Source of the DNA: Prevotella sp. OH937_COT-195
GTDB taxonomy: Bacteria; Bacteroidota; Bacteroidia; Bacteroidales; Bacteroidaceae
NCBI RefSeq assembly: GCF_003932845.1
Contig: NZ_RQZH01000001.1
Coordinates: 172,891 to 236,890, forward strand
Direction of reading: 5' to 3'
DNA length: 64,000 nt
The notes under the pieces were generated by a model that had not been told where the DNA came from, did no database searches, and was given only the letters and a program-made list of their open reading frames with translations. Shown in pieces: positions 43,338 through 53,106 of this stretch (position 1 is its first letter; each line of letters begins with the position of its first letter). Made by a program: the position numbers and the translations under genes.

Positions 43338-44303
43338 ATGAAAAAAGAAGAACTTAGGATAGTGTTCATGGGAACACCGGAGTTTGCGGTGCCTACGCTG
43401 CAAGCATTGGTCGAGGGAGGATACAATGTCGTGTGCGTAGTGACACAGCCGGACAAACCGGTAGGCAAGCATCACCACACTTTGCAACCGCCGGCGGTGA
43501 AGGTTTATGCAAATGAACACGGCATACCGGTACTGCAACCTGATAAGATGAAAGATGAAAGTTTTTTGAAAGAACTAAACGAATATCATCCGGACGTACA
43601 AGTCGTTGTGGCTTTCCGCATGTTACCCGAGGTTGTTTGGGCATTGCCTCGTTTCGGCACATTCAACGTACATGCGGCTCTGTTGCCTCAATATCGCGGT
43701 GCGGCACCGATTAATTGGGCTATAATAAACGGTGAGGAACGTACGGGTGTGACAACGTTCTTCCTTGACCGCAATATAGATACCGGACGCATAATAATGC
43801 AACGCGAAATGCCAATTGGGGCAGAGGACAATGTTGAGACGGTATATGACAGACTGATGAGACTTGGAGCAGAGATTGCCGTAGAAACCATTGACAGAAT
43901 GATTGAAGGCAACGGGAAGATTGACAGTATTCCACAAGAGCAACTGATTTCCGGAGTTGAGAAACTTAATGATGCTCCGAAACTATTTAAGGAGAACTGC
44001 ATTATAAATTGGAATATGAGTGCCAAACAGGTACACAACTTTATACGTGGATTGTCTCCCATACCGGGAGCATGGGCACCTTTCGGCAGTGATGCAAGAC
44101 AGACAATAAAAATATATGAATCGCATATTACAGGTATATGCACTGACCAACCTGCCGGTACTCTTTTCTCATATCAAGGACGGTTAATGGCATCTGCCGG
44201 AGGAGAAATGCTCGAACTTTTACAAGTACAACTTAGTGGAAAAAGGAGAATGGCATCGAAAGATTTCCTTAACGGAATGAAAACAAGTATTGCAGAGGTA
44301 TGA
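43338..44303 (+). CDS. fmt: Methionyl-tRNA formyltransferase
   Basis: Formylates initiator Met-tRNA with 10-formyl-THF. The 321-residue protein has RIVFMGTPEFAVPTLQAL, VVTQPDKPVGK, and the catalytic region FNVHAALLPQYRGAAPINWAI (Asn, His) with Asp in DRNIDTG. The C-terminal tRNA-binding domain is complete. The frame opens at a TTG (43335), but ATG 43338 is preferred. A TAACTTTG box lies at 43298-43305 without a good -33. Its stop abuts the stop of the convergent ClC gene with no bases between. Confidence 0.95.
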   Translation: MKKEELRIVFMGTPEFAVPTLQALVEGGYNVVCVVTQPDKPVGKHHHTLQPPAVKVYANEHGIPVLQPDKMKDESFLKELNEYHPDVQVVVAFRMLPEVVWALPRFGTFNVHAALLPQYRGAAPINWAIINGEERTGVTTFFLDRNIDTGRIIMQREMPIGAEDNVETVYDRLMRLGAEIAVETIDRMIEGNGKIDSIPQEQLISGVEKLNDAPKLFKENCIINWNMSAKQVHNFIRGLSPIPGAWAPFGSDARQTIKIYESHITGICTDQPAGTLFSYQGRLMASAGGEMLELLQVQLSGKRRMASKDFLNGMKTSIAEV

Positions 44304-46088
44304 TTATTCTGCCGACAAGTCTGCAACCATCTGTCTGTACTGGCTGTAAAGATGTGCACGGGCGACATAACCTTTCAATTTCCCGAAAGAATCTATTACT
44401 GGCAGCATCGAGGCATCGGTGCTGTCGAATTTTTTCATCACTTCGTCCATAGGATCGTTTTCGCCAAGTACCGCAGGCGGTTCTGTCATAAGTTGGGAAA
44501 CATTGAAATGCCCGTACAACTCTGTACGGAAAACAATATGTCTTATCTTGGTAACATCTATCTCGCCTAACAACAAGCCCGCATCATCTACCACCGGAAC
44601 GATGTTCATGCGACTGCGGCTGATGAAATGGGTGAGTTTGCCGAGTGCCATGTCTGAAGGTACAGTAGTAACGTCACGTTCGATTACACTGTCAAGACTC
44701 ATAAGGGTGAGCACCGCATGATCCGTATGGTGTGTTATCAGTTTACCCTGACGGGCAAGACGCATGCCGTAAATGCTGTGAGGTTCAAAGATGATGATGG
44801 TAAGGTAGGCGCATATACAAACAATCATAAGCGGAATGAATAAGGCGTATCCACCCGTTAGTTCGGCAATAAGGAATATGCCTGTAAGCGGTGAATGCAT
44901 AACTCCTGTCATTACACCTGCCATGCCGAGAAGCGTAAAATTCTTCTCCGGCACATAAACACCTATTTGGTACATGTTCCATAAGCGCGAAAAGAAGAAC
45001 CCCCCGAACGCTCCCATGAACAATGATGGTGCAAACGTACCGCCGCAGCCTCCTCCGCCGTTTGTTGCCGCCGTGGCAAAGACTTTCGTCAGCATAACCA
45101 ACCCGATGTAAAGCACGAGCATATCACCGTGACCATAGAATATCGAATTGTTCATTATCGTCTGCCAATCTGCTTCTGTCTTTCCGTTAAGCAGAATATT
45201 GATGCTGCTGTATCCTTCACCGAAAAGCGATGGGAAGAAAAATATAAGCAACGACAACACTACGCCGCCAAGTGCAAAGCGTAACAAATAATTTTTCCCG
45301 ATACGTTCAAAAATACTTTCGAATATATTTGAAGCACGTATGAACCAAAGGCTGAACAGACCACAGCATACACCGAGAAGTATCGTTGCCGGGACACGTT
45401 CGAGAGTCCAGCTGCCGTCGAGACTGAAATTAAATAATGATGCAGATCCGGTAAATATATAAGTGAAGCATGTTGCCGTTACACTTGAAATCAATATGGG
45501 AAGCAGTGAGGCCATCGTAAGGTCAACCATCAGCACTTCAAGTGTGAAGACAAGACCGGCGATGGGGGCTTTGAAGACACCGGCTATTGCTGCCGATGCA
45601 CCACAGCCAACGAGCAACATCATTGTCTTGTTGTCCATCCTGAACAGTTTGCCAAGATTGCTGCCTATGGCAGACCCCGTAAGGACTATCGGAGCCTCTG
45701 CACCAACGCTGCCGCCAAATCCTATGGTTATGGCCGATGCGACCACCGAACTCCAACAGTTGTGTCCTTTTATACGGCTCTTTTTAGAACTTATGGCATA
45801 TAATACACGTGTTATGCCGTGCCCAATGTCATCGCGCACGATATATCTGACGAATAGCAGCGTGAGGTATATACCAACTACCGGTAAGACAAGGTACATC
45901 CAGTTTGACGAAGTTATATCGAACCCTGCCGTTAGCAGTAATTGTATGTTCAATATAATCCAATGTAGGACATAGCCGGCAACTGCGGCAAGGAAACCTA
46001 CCACGAAACTAAGTAAGAGCGTGAACTGACGATCGCTGACATGTCGTACGCGCCATTCCGTAAATTTCAGCAATATGCCACTTGTCAT
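44304..46088 (-). CDS. ClC-family chloride channel/antiporter with C-terminal CBS pair
   Basis: 594-residue inner-membrane protein. ClC landmarks are GFGGSVGAEAPIVLTGSAIGSNLG (the GxEGP-like region with the gating Glu in GAEAP), KAPIAGLVFTLEVL and NGGGGCGGTFAPSLFMGAFGG (GxFxP-like). Residues about 460-594 hold two CBS domains (LMSLDSVIERDVTTVP, LMTEPPAVLGENDPMDEVM). Presence of the gating Glu permits either channel or proton-coupled exchange. tsaC lies 12 bp upstream in the same unit. Confidence 0.92.
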   Translation of the reverse strand: MTSGILLKFTEWRVRHVSDRQFTLLLSFVVGFLAAVAGYVLHWIILNIQLLLTAGFDITSSNWMYLVLPVVGIYLTLLFVRYIVRDDIGHGITRVLYAISSKKSRIKGHNCWSSVVASAITIGFGGSVGAEAPIVLTGSAIGSNLGKLFRMDNKTMMLLVGCGASAAIAGVFKAPIAGLVFTLEVLMVDLTMASLLPILISSVTATCFTYIFTGSASLFNFSLDGSWTLERVPATILLGVCCGLFSLWFIRASNIFESIFERIGKNYLLRFALGGVVLSLLIFFFPSLFGEGYSSINILLNGKTEADWQTIMNNSIFYGHGDMLVLYIGLVMLTKVFATAATNGGGGCGGTFAPSLFMGAFGGFFFSRLWNMYQIGVYVPEKNFTLLGMAGVMTGVMHSPLTGIFLIAELTGGYALFIPLMIVCICAYLTIIIFEPHSIYGMRLARQGKLITHHTDHAVLTLMSLDSVIERDVTTVPSDMALGKLTHFISRSRMNIVPVVDDAGLLLGEIDVTKIRHIVFRTELYGHFNVSQLMTEPPAVLGENDPMDEVMKKFDSTDASMLPVIDSFGKLKGYVARAHLYSQYRQMVADLSAE

Positions 46089-46100
46089 TTGCTACTATCC

Positions 46101-46670
46101 TTATTTCCTTATTATAGTTACCTCTCCGTCTTCCTTTATTTTTATTATGGACGAAGGTGCGTGCGGCTTATGTTCCTGCCGTCTTGAGAAACATACATAG
46201 TCGGCAGCCTCAATCAGTTCCGGTGATATGTCGCGGAAATTCTGTGCCGCTGTCTCACCACTGATGTTAACGCTTGTAGATACTATCGGTTTCTGAAATC
46301 TGAAACATAATTCTTTCGAAAAGACTTCATGGGTGATGCGCATCGCGATGCTACCGTCTTCGGCAATGAGATTGGGTGCGAGATTCACTGCGTTGTCGAG
46401 GATAACGGTAGTAGGCTTGTCGGCATATTCCATAACTTGCCATGCCACTTCCGGTACGTTCCTTACATACCGCTGAAGTCTCACTTCCGAGTCAACCAGA
46501 CATATCAATGCTTTCGAGTCTTCGCGCCGCTTAATCTTGTAAATTTTTGCAACTGCCTCTGCATTAGTCGCATCGCAGCCAATACCCCACACCGTATCGG
46601 TAGGATAGATTATTATCCCACCATGTTTCATCACGTTTACCGCGTTCTGAATATCTTCTTTCTGTGTCAT
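46101..46670 (-). CDS. tsaC: L-threonylcarbamoyladenylate synthase (TsaC/Sua5/YrdC)
   Basis: Makes threonylcarbamoyl-AMP from threonine, bicarbonate and ATP for the t6A37 modification of ANN-decoding tRNAs. The 189-residue protein has GGIIIYPTDTVWGIGCDATN, IYKIKRREDSKALICLV (Lys-x-Arg motif) and PIVSTSVNISGE. It is of YrdC size without the extra Sua5 domain. It is the first gene of the unit with the ClC gene and has a textbook promoter. Confidence 0.94.
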   Translation of the reverse strand: MTQKEDIQNAVNVMKHGGIIIYPTDTVWGIGCDATNAEAVAKIYKIKRREDSKALICLVDSEVRLQRYVRNVPEVAWQVMEYADKPTTVILDNAVNLAPNLIAEDGSIAMRITHEVFSKELCFRFQKPIVSTSVNISGETAAQNFRDISPELIEAADYVCFSRRQEHKPHAPSSIIKIKEDGEVTIIRK

Positions 46671-46723
46671 CTAATTGATGTTGTTTTTACCTCTCAAATA
46701 CAAATATAAATTGATTTGAACGG

Positions 46724-46754
46724 CAAAGTTATACGAAAAAAATGGTATTGCAAA
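46724..46754 (-). promoter_or_regulatory. Promoter of tsaC-ClC
   Basis: Minus strand: TTTG at 46754-46751, 19 nt, TAACTTTG at 46731-46724; leader about 47 nt. Confidence 0.75.
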
Positions 46755-47030
46755 GAAAAAACAAACTTTTATAACACATAATATCAAGAAGGTGTTCAAA
46801 ATTAATTACCTGTATATTTACGTTTGTTTTTCAGTATGTGTATTGTATGTAAAAATTAACGCGGCGAGTTTCAGAATGATTGACAATCGACAGTATTAGG
46901 CAAATGAAACATTAGGATGGAGGTGAAGTAAAAATAGATAAAACCATGCATACATAATATTAATTTTGAATGGATGTTTATAAATAAAGACTTTTGTTTT
47001 TTACTGTATCAATTTATAGAACCATTAAAA
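46755..47030. other. Non-coding AT-rich gap between tsaC promoter and MFS terminator
   Basis: Nothing coding was recognised. Two cores weakly resembling the 22-bp unit occur at 46856-46872 and 46882-46898 (ACAATCGACAGTATT), but their spacing is 26 bp and each departs from the consensus at four or five positions. Confidence 0.5.
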
Positions 47031-47080
47031 AAAACATTTGTCCGCACCAACCATTTAAAGGTATTGCGGACAAATGTTTT
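47031..47080 (-). terminator. Terminator of the MFS transporter gene
   Basis: AAAACATTTGTCCGCA (47031-47046) and TGCGGACAAATGTTTT (47065-47080) form a perfect 16-bp stem. Read on the minus strand it ends in a run of eight Ts, 46 bp past the MFS stop. Confidence 0.9.
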
Positions 47081-47125
47081 ATCGGATATGGATATTGGGA
47101 ATTTGTCTTAATATCCGTTTTTTTA

Positions 47126-48745
47126 TTACTTTATGTTCGGTTCTTCAAGACCGAGTCCTTTCTTCTTGTCAACAATTTTAAGGATAAGTCCGAGAACGAG
47201 AGCTGCAACTCCGAGACCTGCCAGCATCACGAGTGGGGCAGTGTAGTCGTACTTAGTCGGATCTTGAACACCTTCGTTTGTATTGTCGAGTACTTTGCCG
47301 ATAAGCAATGGGAAGAGCCATAGACCTATGTTCTGAATCCAGAAAATAAGTGCGTATGCAGAACCGATAACCTTTGCATCAACAAGTTTTGGAACACTTG
47401 GCCACAACGAGGCAGGAACGAGCGAGAAACTTGCACCAAGCACGAGTATGGTAACATACGCTATTATTACACCGCCGGCACCATTGCCTTGGAATATCGG
47501 GAGAATGAAGGCAAATGTCAGGTGGCATGCAATAAGCAGAAGTGAGCCAAGCACGAGCATTGTGGCAGCCTTTCCTTTATGGTCAACATAGTTGCCGAGT
47601 ATAGGTGTGATACCTACGGCAAGAAGTGGGAACACTGCGAAAATTGTCTCAGCCGATTGACGCATGTATCCCATGTAGCAGAACGTTACGAGTGATACGA
47701 TTGCAAGGCAAAGCATGAAATATTTCATTGCCGGCTTCTTCATAAAATTGAATGAGAATGCCGCTGCGGCAACTACAAGCATGATTATATATTGGACTAT
47801 TGTTACCGTCGAGCCTGCCCAGAACGAATTAGGGTCAACTTCTGTAAATGTAAGATTACATTGCAACATGTTTACGGCATATTTCTGGAAAGGGAAGATT
47901 GCAGAATAGTAAAGCACGCAGAGCAAGGCAACAAGCCAAAAACCACTTGAAGTAAGTATCTGTCCCAAGTCTGAAATCTTGAATGGCTCGTCTTTCTCTT
48001 CTGCCTCACCGGTCTGTGAGTCAAGTTTCTTATCCATGAAGAAATATACTATGAACATAATGAGTGCAATGCAGAGAAGTACCACACCGAAAGCAACGGA
48101 ACGGCCTACGCTTATATGTCCTCCGAGTTTGGCAAAGAACGGTGAGAAAATCATGCAGGTGGCAACACCAAGACGTGCAAGTGCCATTTCGGAACCCATA
48201 GCCAATGCCATTTCTCGTCCCTTGAACCACTTCACGATACCGCGGCTTACCGTGATACCTGCCATTTCCACACCGCAACCGAATATCATAAATCCGCATG
48301 ATGCAACCTTTGCTGATGCCGGCATGCCTTTGAAGAACGGCGAAACACCGAGTTGTTCGAATACCGGTATGTGGTTAAGATTGTTTGTGAACCAAGTCTC
48401 TATACCGCTGCCTATGAAAGCATCTGAAACGGCATACCATTTTATTAATGCACCTACGAGCATTACCGTTCCGGAGAGAATGGCAGTAAAACGAACTCCC
48501 ATTTTGTCGAGAATGATGCCGGCAAAGATGAGGAAGAACACGAATACGTTTAGGAATGTCTCGGAGCCTTGCATTGTTCCGAATGAAGTGGAATCCCAAC
48601 CACGCTCAGACAGCATAAGGTCTTTGATGGGAGAGAGAATGTCCATAAAGATGTATGAACAGAACATGGCGAATGCCAAGAGCAAGAGAGCCGTCCAGCG
48701 TATTCCTGCCGAGTCTCTCAGAGATTTTTGAATAGTTTGGGTCAT
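47126..48745 (-). CDS. MFS transporter, possibly peptide-type
   Basis: 539-residue major-facilitator protein with 12 predicted helices. The motif A-like loop GIILDKMGVRFTAIL follows helix 2, a second half begins near ILTSSGFWLVALL, and GNYVDHKGKAATMLVLGS is the matching loop of the second half. A charged cytoplasmic loop (KKLDSQTGEAEEKDEPFK) lies between the halves. Substrate is not evident. It lies 86 bp downstream of a dipeptidyl-peptidase-like gene in the same direction, which makes import of dipeptides a reasonable but unproven idea. Confidence 0.8.
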   Translation of the reverse strand: MTQTIQKSLRDSAGIRWTALLLLAFAMFCSYIFMDILSPIKDLMLSERGWDSTSFGTMQGSETFLNVFVFFLIFAGIILDKMGVRFTAILSGTVMLVGALIKWYAVSDAFIGSGIETWFTNNLNHIPVFEQLGVSPFFKGMPASAKVASCGFMIFGCGVEMAGITVSRGIVKWFKGREMALAMGSEMALARLGVATCMIFSPFFAKLGGHISVGRSVAFGVVLLCIALIMFIVYFFMDKKLDSQTGEAEEKDEPFKISDLGQILTSSGFWLVALLCVLYYSAIFPFQKYAVNMLQCNLTFTEVDPNSFWAGSTVTIVQYIIMLVVAAAAFSFNFMKKPAMKYFMLCLAIVSLVTFCYMGYMRQSAETIFAVFPLLAVGITPILGNYVDHKGKAATMLVLGSLLLIACHLTFAFILPIFQGNGAGGVIIAYVTILVLGASFSLVPASLWPSVPKLVDAKVIGSAYALIFWIQNIGLWLFPLLIGKVLDNTNEGVQDPTKYDYTAPLVMLAGLGVAALVLGLILKIVDKKKGLGLEEPNIK

Positions 48746-48831
48746 GATATTATTATTAAATTATTTTCTTTTTCTTTTCAATCTTTCAAATTCCCATTGT
48801 CATTGGTGAATTATTCATTATCGGTTGTCAA

Positions 48832-50997
48832 TTACTTAAGCCATTTGTCAAGCCAACCGAAGAATGTGCGTTGCCATAGTATTCCGTTCTGTGGTTTCAA
48901 CACCCAGTGGTTTTCGTCGGGATATATAAGCAGTTCGGCAGGAATACCGCGCAGGCGTGCTGCGTTGAATGCTCCCATTCCTTGCGTGTAGTTTATGCGG
49001 TAATCTTTTTCTCCGTGTATGCATAGTATTGGGGTGTCCCATTTGTCTACGAACTTGTGTGGAGAGTTCTCGTATGTGCGACGTGCACGTTCTGTCTGAT
49101 CCTTATTCCAGAAAGCATCGTCGTATTCCCAGTTTGAGAACCATGCTTCTTCTGTGTCGGTGTACATTGCTTCGAGGTTGAAAGCACCATCGTGCGCTAT
49201 GAAACATTTGAAACGTTTGTCGTGATGACCTGCGAGATAATAAACAGAGAAACCACCGAACGAAGCGCCTACGGCACCGAGACGATTCTTGTCTACGTAT
49301 GGCAGATTATTGCAGGCGTCATCTATCGCAGAGAGATAATCTTTCATGCACTGACCGGTCCAGTCACCCGAAATCTCCTCGCACCACTCGCTGCCGAAAC
49401 CCGGAAGTCCGCGGCGGTTGGGAGCAATTATTACATATCCGTTTGCAGCCATTATTTGGAAATTCCAACGATAACTCCAGAACTGACTTACCGGACTTTG
49501 CGGTCCTCCTTCGCAGAACAAAAGTGTCGGATATTTCTTTGTTTCATCGAAGTTTGCAGGCAGTATAATCCAATAGAGCATATCTTTTCCGTCGGTTGTT
49601 TTTGTCCAACGTTGCTGCACCTTGCCTATGGCAAGTTGGTCGAAGATGTGTTTGTTTTCGTTTGTTATCTGTTCAATCTTTGTTTCTTTCTTAGAAGGTG
49701 TTACTACATAAAGGTCGGCACTCTGCGAGTAACTGTGTCTCTCGGCAAGCACTTGTTTTTTGTTCAGCATTTGTAGCGAACCGAAATCATGCCATGTATC
49801 AGTGAGTTGTTTTATTTCGCCCTTTGCATTGATGGCATACATGTTTTCAGTTGCGTGCCATACTCCGATAAAATAGAACTTCGCGTCCTTGCCGTCTGCC
49901 CAGCAGAAATCGTCAACGTTGGAATCGAATGCCTCGCTGACATATTTCTTCTCGCCCGTGCTTAAGTCATATACGCATAGTCTCTGCCGGTCGCTTTCAT
50001 ATCCGTCGCGTGCCATTGACAGCCATGCTATCTCTTTTCCGTCCGGTGAGAATTTCGGGTTTTGGTCGTATCCCGGGTTGTTCTTAAGGTTTCCTTTCGA
50101 GTTCACGCTCTGTGTCTGCATTGTCTTGGTAGGGTCGACCTTTGGTGCCACATATCCCTTGGGCTTGCATAGGTTTACCGTCTCGCGTGTACTTATGTTA
50201 TACATATATATGTCAGTGTCGGTAGATATCATATAATCTACACCTACTTTCTTGCGACTTGTATATGCAATGTTTTTTGAGTCAGGACTCCAGTTTATTT
50301 GTTCTATGCCTCCAAATGGTTTTACCGGACATTCAAATGGTTCTCCTTCCATTATGTCAATTCCTTCCGAGATGCTTCCGTTGTTTACATCGGCAAGGAA
50401 AGGGTGTGGTATATTCTCCACATATTCGTCCCAGTGGCGATAGTTAAGATCGGTGATGACACGTCCGGTTGCTTTTGGCAGATCGTCGGGATTAGCCTTT
50501 ATGCTCTCATGGTATGCTATCTGCTTAACCAATACAACCCGTGTTCCGTCCGGCGAGAATCTGAAAGCATCTATACCCGTTTTGTCGTGTGTCATTTGTT
50601 TACGTTCGGTTCCGTCGGGCAACATGCTCCATATCTGTCCTCCGGTAAGGAATGCTATTCGCTTTCCTCCCTCTATCCATGCGGCGTCTGTTTCATTTTT
50701 TGTAGAGTTTGTTAACAATTTCTTGTTGCTTCCGTCTGCGTTCATTATGTATAGAACGTGATGGCTTTTGTTTTCTTTCACGCTGTAATACGCAACGTTA
50801 TACACGATTTGTTTACCGTCCGGCGAAGCGGCATATCCTCCGATGCGTCCCATTGCCCAAAGAGCCTCGGGTGTCATAAGGTTGCCGTTCAGTTTGATGT
50901 CGTTTTTAAGGATCGGTTTTTCCTTCATGTCCTGTGCTTTAATGGTTGTACTGCTTGCAATCAGTATGGCAGCAGTCATCAATAGTGTTTTTTTCAT
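48832..50997 (-). CDS. S9-family dipeptidyl peptidase (DPP5/acylaminoacyl-peptidase-like), exported
   Basis: 721-residue serine peptidase. A signal peptide (MKKTLLMTAAILIASSTTIKAQ) is followed by a beta-propeller of about 400 residues with WD40/PD40-like repeats (SPDGKQIVYNVAY, FSPDGTRVVLVK, WSPDSKNIAYTS, FSPDGKEIAWLSM). The C-terminal alpha/beta hydrolase has catalytic Ser579 in GAVGASFGGFSVYY, Asp665 in GEKDYRIN and His697 in DENHWV. It likely removes dipeptides from oligopeptides in the periplasm. It lies 12 bp downstream of yidC, so it is probably cotranscribed. Confidence 0.9.
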   Translation of the reverse strand: MKKTLLMTAAILIASSTTIKAQDMKEKPILKNDIKLNGNLMTPEALWAMGRIGGYAASPDGKQIVYNVAYYSVKENKSHHVLYIMNADGSNKKLLTNSTKNETDAAWIEGGKRIAFLTGGQIWSMLPDGTERKQMTHDKTGIDAFRFSPDGTRVVLVKQIAYHESIKANPDDLPKATGRVITDLNYRHWDEYVENIPHPFLADVNNGSISEGIDIMEGEPFECPVKPFGGIEQINWSPDSKNIAYTSRKKVGVDYMISTDTDIYMYNISTRETVNLCKPKGYVAPKVDPTKTMQTQSVNSKGNLKNNPGYDQNPKFSPDGKEIAWLSMARDGYESDRQRLCVYDLSTGEKKYVSEAFDSNVDDFCWADGKDAKFYFIGVWHATENMYAINAKGEIKQLTDTWHDFGSLQMLNKKQVLAERHSYSQSADLYVVTPSKKETKIEQITNENKHIFDQLAIGKVQQRWTKTTDGKDMLYWIILPANFDETKKYPTLLFCEGGPQSPVSQFWSYRWNFQIMAANGYVIIAPNRRGLPGFGSEWCEEISGDWTGQCMKDYLSAIDDACNNLPYVDKNRLGAVGASFGGFSVYYLAGHHDKRFKCFIAHDGAFNLEAMYTDTEEAWFSNWEYDDAFWNKDQTERARRTYENSPHKFVDKWDTPILCIHGEKDYRINYTQGMGAFNAARLRGIPAELLIYPDENHWVLKPQNGILWQRTFFGWLDKWLK

Positions 50998-51009
50998 AAG
51001 TTATTAGGT

Positions 51010-52911
51010 TTATTTCTTGGATTGTTGTTCACGCATCTTCCTCATTTCCTCTGCCTGCTTCTGCATCGCTTCGAGCCGTGCAGCGAATCCGCCTTGCTTT
51101 TTCGGCTTATCCTTGTTCTCCTTGTAACGTGCCTCAAGTATTGCGAGCAGTTTCTCGTCGTTTGTTGTCTTGCGCAATGTCCACATTATTGCCGCGCTGA
51201 AGAACAGCGAAACGAAATAGTAGAAATTAAGTCCTGAAGAATAGTCGTTGAACATGAAGAAGAACATTATCGGCATGAGGAACATCATCCACTGCATCAT
51301 TTTCATCTGTTCGGCCTGTTGTCCCACCATTTGGTCGCGTTGTTGGCGCATTGTCATCCATGAGTACAGCACGTTTGCTATGCAGAATAGTACGCATGTT
51401 AGCGACAGGTGATCCCCTATAAGCCACAAGTCGTTCTCCCATTCAATTATTGGGTCGTATGTGGATAGGTCGTCAATCCACAGGAAACGTTCCCCTCGCA
51501 GTTGTATCGCGTTCGGCACAAAGTTGAACATTGCAATCCAGATAGGCATCTGTATCAGCATTGGCAGGCAGCCGCTCAGTGGCGATACTCCGTATTTTGA
51601 GTACATCTGCATCATTGCTTGCTGTTTCATCATTTGGTCTTCCGGTTTGTTGTATTGTTTTGTCGCCTCGTCGAGTTTCGGTTTCAGCACACGCATTTTA
51701 GCCGACGACATATAACTTTTCTTTACCATCGGGAAAGTTATTACCTTCAGTAGCAGTGTTATCAGTATAAGTACGATACCCATTGGGAATCCCATGTTTG
51801 TAAGCCAGTCGAACACATAGATGGTGAACCAACGATTGATTATGCGGAACAGTGGCCACCCGAGATATACAAGCCGTTCGAGATCAAGTTCTTTTCCGAA
51901 CTCGCTTTCCTTTTCTACCGTTTGCAGCAGTTGAAAATCGTTTGGTCCAAAGAAGAATTCCAACTCTGTGGGAACGTTCCCTTTCGGGTCGAATTTTGTT
52001 TTTAGTTTTGCTCCGTATTGTTTCAAATATTCAGAGTCTTTCTCTTGCGGTAGCGAGGTCATCAGTGAGTTGCTTGCAAATTCCTCTTTTGCGATTATCA
52101 CGGAAGAGAAAAATTGGTTTTTGAATGCCACCCAGTCGAGTGCTTCCTCCACCTTTTCGTCTGCATATTCCTTTGTTTCATTCAGGTAGTCTGTGCCTCT
52201 GCCTTTTTCTTTATATGTCAGTGTGGCATATCTGTTTTCGAACGTAAATCCCCGCTCTTGCTGCCGGCAACGTTCGTCCCACTGTATGTCCATGCTATTG
52301 CATGTCGGTGCGAATACAGCCTCCATACCTTTTGCGACGAAAGAAAAATGCAGCATGTAATCTTGTCCGAGCCGGTATCTCATTTCCAAAGTTTTTCCGT
52401 CTTTTGCCTTCGCGGTAAGGGTTACTGTGGTATCGGTCTGTTCCGATGGATTAAAATACAAGTCTGCGGTATTTATATTCTCGTCTTTCCCTGTCAGCAT
52501 GAATTTCATTTGCTGGTCGTTTTCGTCAAACAAAGTTACGTCTTTGTTTCCCTTTCTGTCTTTGAAATTCTTTACAACCGCTTTGCTTATCGTCCCCCCC
52601 CTTGTTCCTATGGTGAGTTCCAATTTATCGTTTTTCAGAACAACAAGGTTGTCTGATCCAGAAATTGCGTCGTGGAACAATGCCGTGGTATCGGTTGCGG
52701 CATCTTTTGTTTTTTCCGATTGTTTTTCCTTTTCCGCTTTTTTTCTGCCGTTAAGTTCTTGTTCGGCTTTCTTTTTGTTTACCAGTGCAATCGAGTCTTG
52801 TATCTGTTGTTTCCTGATATCCTCCTCCGAGGGTCGGTTCCACCAACTGAACCCGATAAACACAAGTGCTATCAGCACGAATCCGATAATCGTATTCTTA
52901 TTCATATTCAT
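51010..52911 (-). CDS. yidC: Membrane protein insertase YidC
   Basis: 633-residue inner-membrane insertase. The first helix (TIIGFVLIALVFIGFSWWNRPSEEDI) is followed by the large periplasmic beta domain (about 80-360) and the conserved core: MGFPMGIVLILITLLLKVITFPMVKKSYMSSAKM, YSKYGVSPLSGCLPMLIQMPIWIAMFNF and the hydrophilic-groove helices. The C-terminus is long and charged (PKKQGGFAARLEAMQKQAEEM), as in other Bacteroidetes. It is the first gene of a unit with the DPP5-like gene. Confidence 0.95.
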   Translation of the reverse strand: MNMNKNTIIGFVLIALVFIGFSWWNRPSEEDIRKQQIQDSIALVNKKKAEQELNGRKKAEKEKQSEKTKDAATDTTALFHDAISGSDNLVVLKNDKLELTIGTRGGTISKAVVKNFKDRKGNKDVTLFDENDQQMKFMLTGKDENINTADLYFNPSEQTDTTVTLTAKAKDGKTLEMRYRLGQDYMLHFSFVAKGMEAVFAPTCNSMDIQWDERCRQQERGFTFENRYATLTYKEKGRGTDYLNETKEYADEKVEEALDWVAFKNQFFSSVIIAKEEFASNSLMTSLPQEKDSEYLKQYGAKLKTKFDPKGNVPTELEFFFGPNDFQLLQTVEKESEFGKELDLERLVYLGWPLFRIINRWFTIYVFDWLTNMGFPMGIVLILITLLLKVITFPMVKKSYMSSAKMRVLKPKLDEATKQYNKPEDQMMKQQAMMQMYSKYGVSPLSGCLPMLIQMPIWIAMFNFVPNAIQLRGERFLWIDDLSTYDPIIEWENDLWLIGDHLSLTCVLFCIANVLYSWMTMRQQRDQMVGQQAEQMKMMQWMMFLMPIMFFFMFNDYSSGLNFYYFVSLFFSAAIMWTLRKTTNDEKLLAILEARYKENKDKPKKQGGFAARLEAMQKQAEEMRKMREQQSKK

Positions 52912-52949
52912 TTGTTTGTTATCTTTTTCTTGTTGAATGATACAAGGCG

Positions 52950-52980
52950 CAAAATTACAAAAAAACTTTTATGCAGCAAA
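52950..52980 (-). promoter_or_regulatory. Promoter of yidC-DPP
   Basis: Minus strand: TTTG at 52980-52977, 19 nt, TAATTTTG at 52957-52950, 38 nt before the yidC ATG. Confidence 0.78.
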
Positions 52981-53041
52981 AATATACCCTCTGTTTTGGT
53001 AAAATAATGTTGAAGTTGTCGTAAAATAATAATTTAAGTTA

Positions 53042-53049
53042 TACCTTTG
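53042..53049 (+). promoter_or_regulatory. Probable -7 box of the DUF3078 gene
   Basis: TACCTTTG matches TAnnTTTG. Transcription from here begins near 53056, which excludes the longest-frame ATG at 53047 and supports ATG 53107. Confidence 0.6.
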
Positions 53050-53106
53050 CCGAACTTTTCAAATAATTATATCGTAAGTTTTACAACCATATTAATCTCC
53101 GAAGTT

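Noticed and set aside
46856..46903. A fifth 22-bp dyad array
   Set aside because: Two cores resemble the unit, but spacing is 26 bp and each misses the consensus at four or five of 17 positions.
47979..48731. 250-codon plus-strand ORF opposite the MFS gene
   Set aside because: It mirrors a well-formed 12-helix transporter and lacks any promoter or family features.
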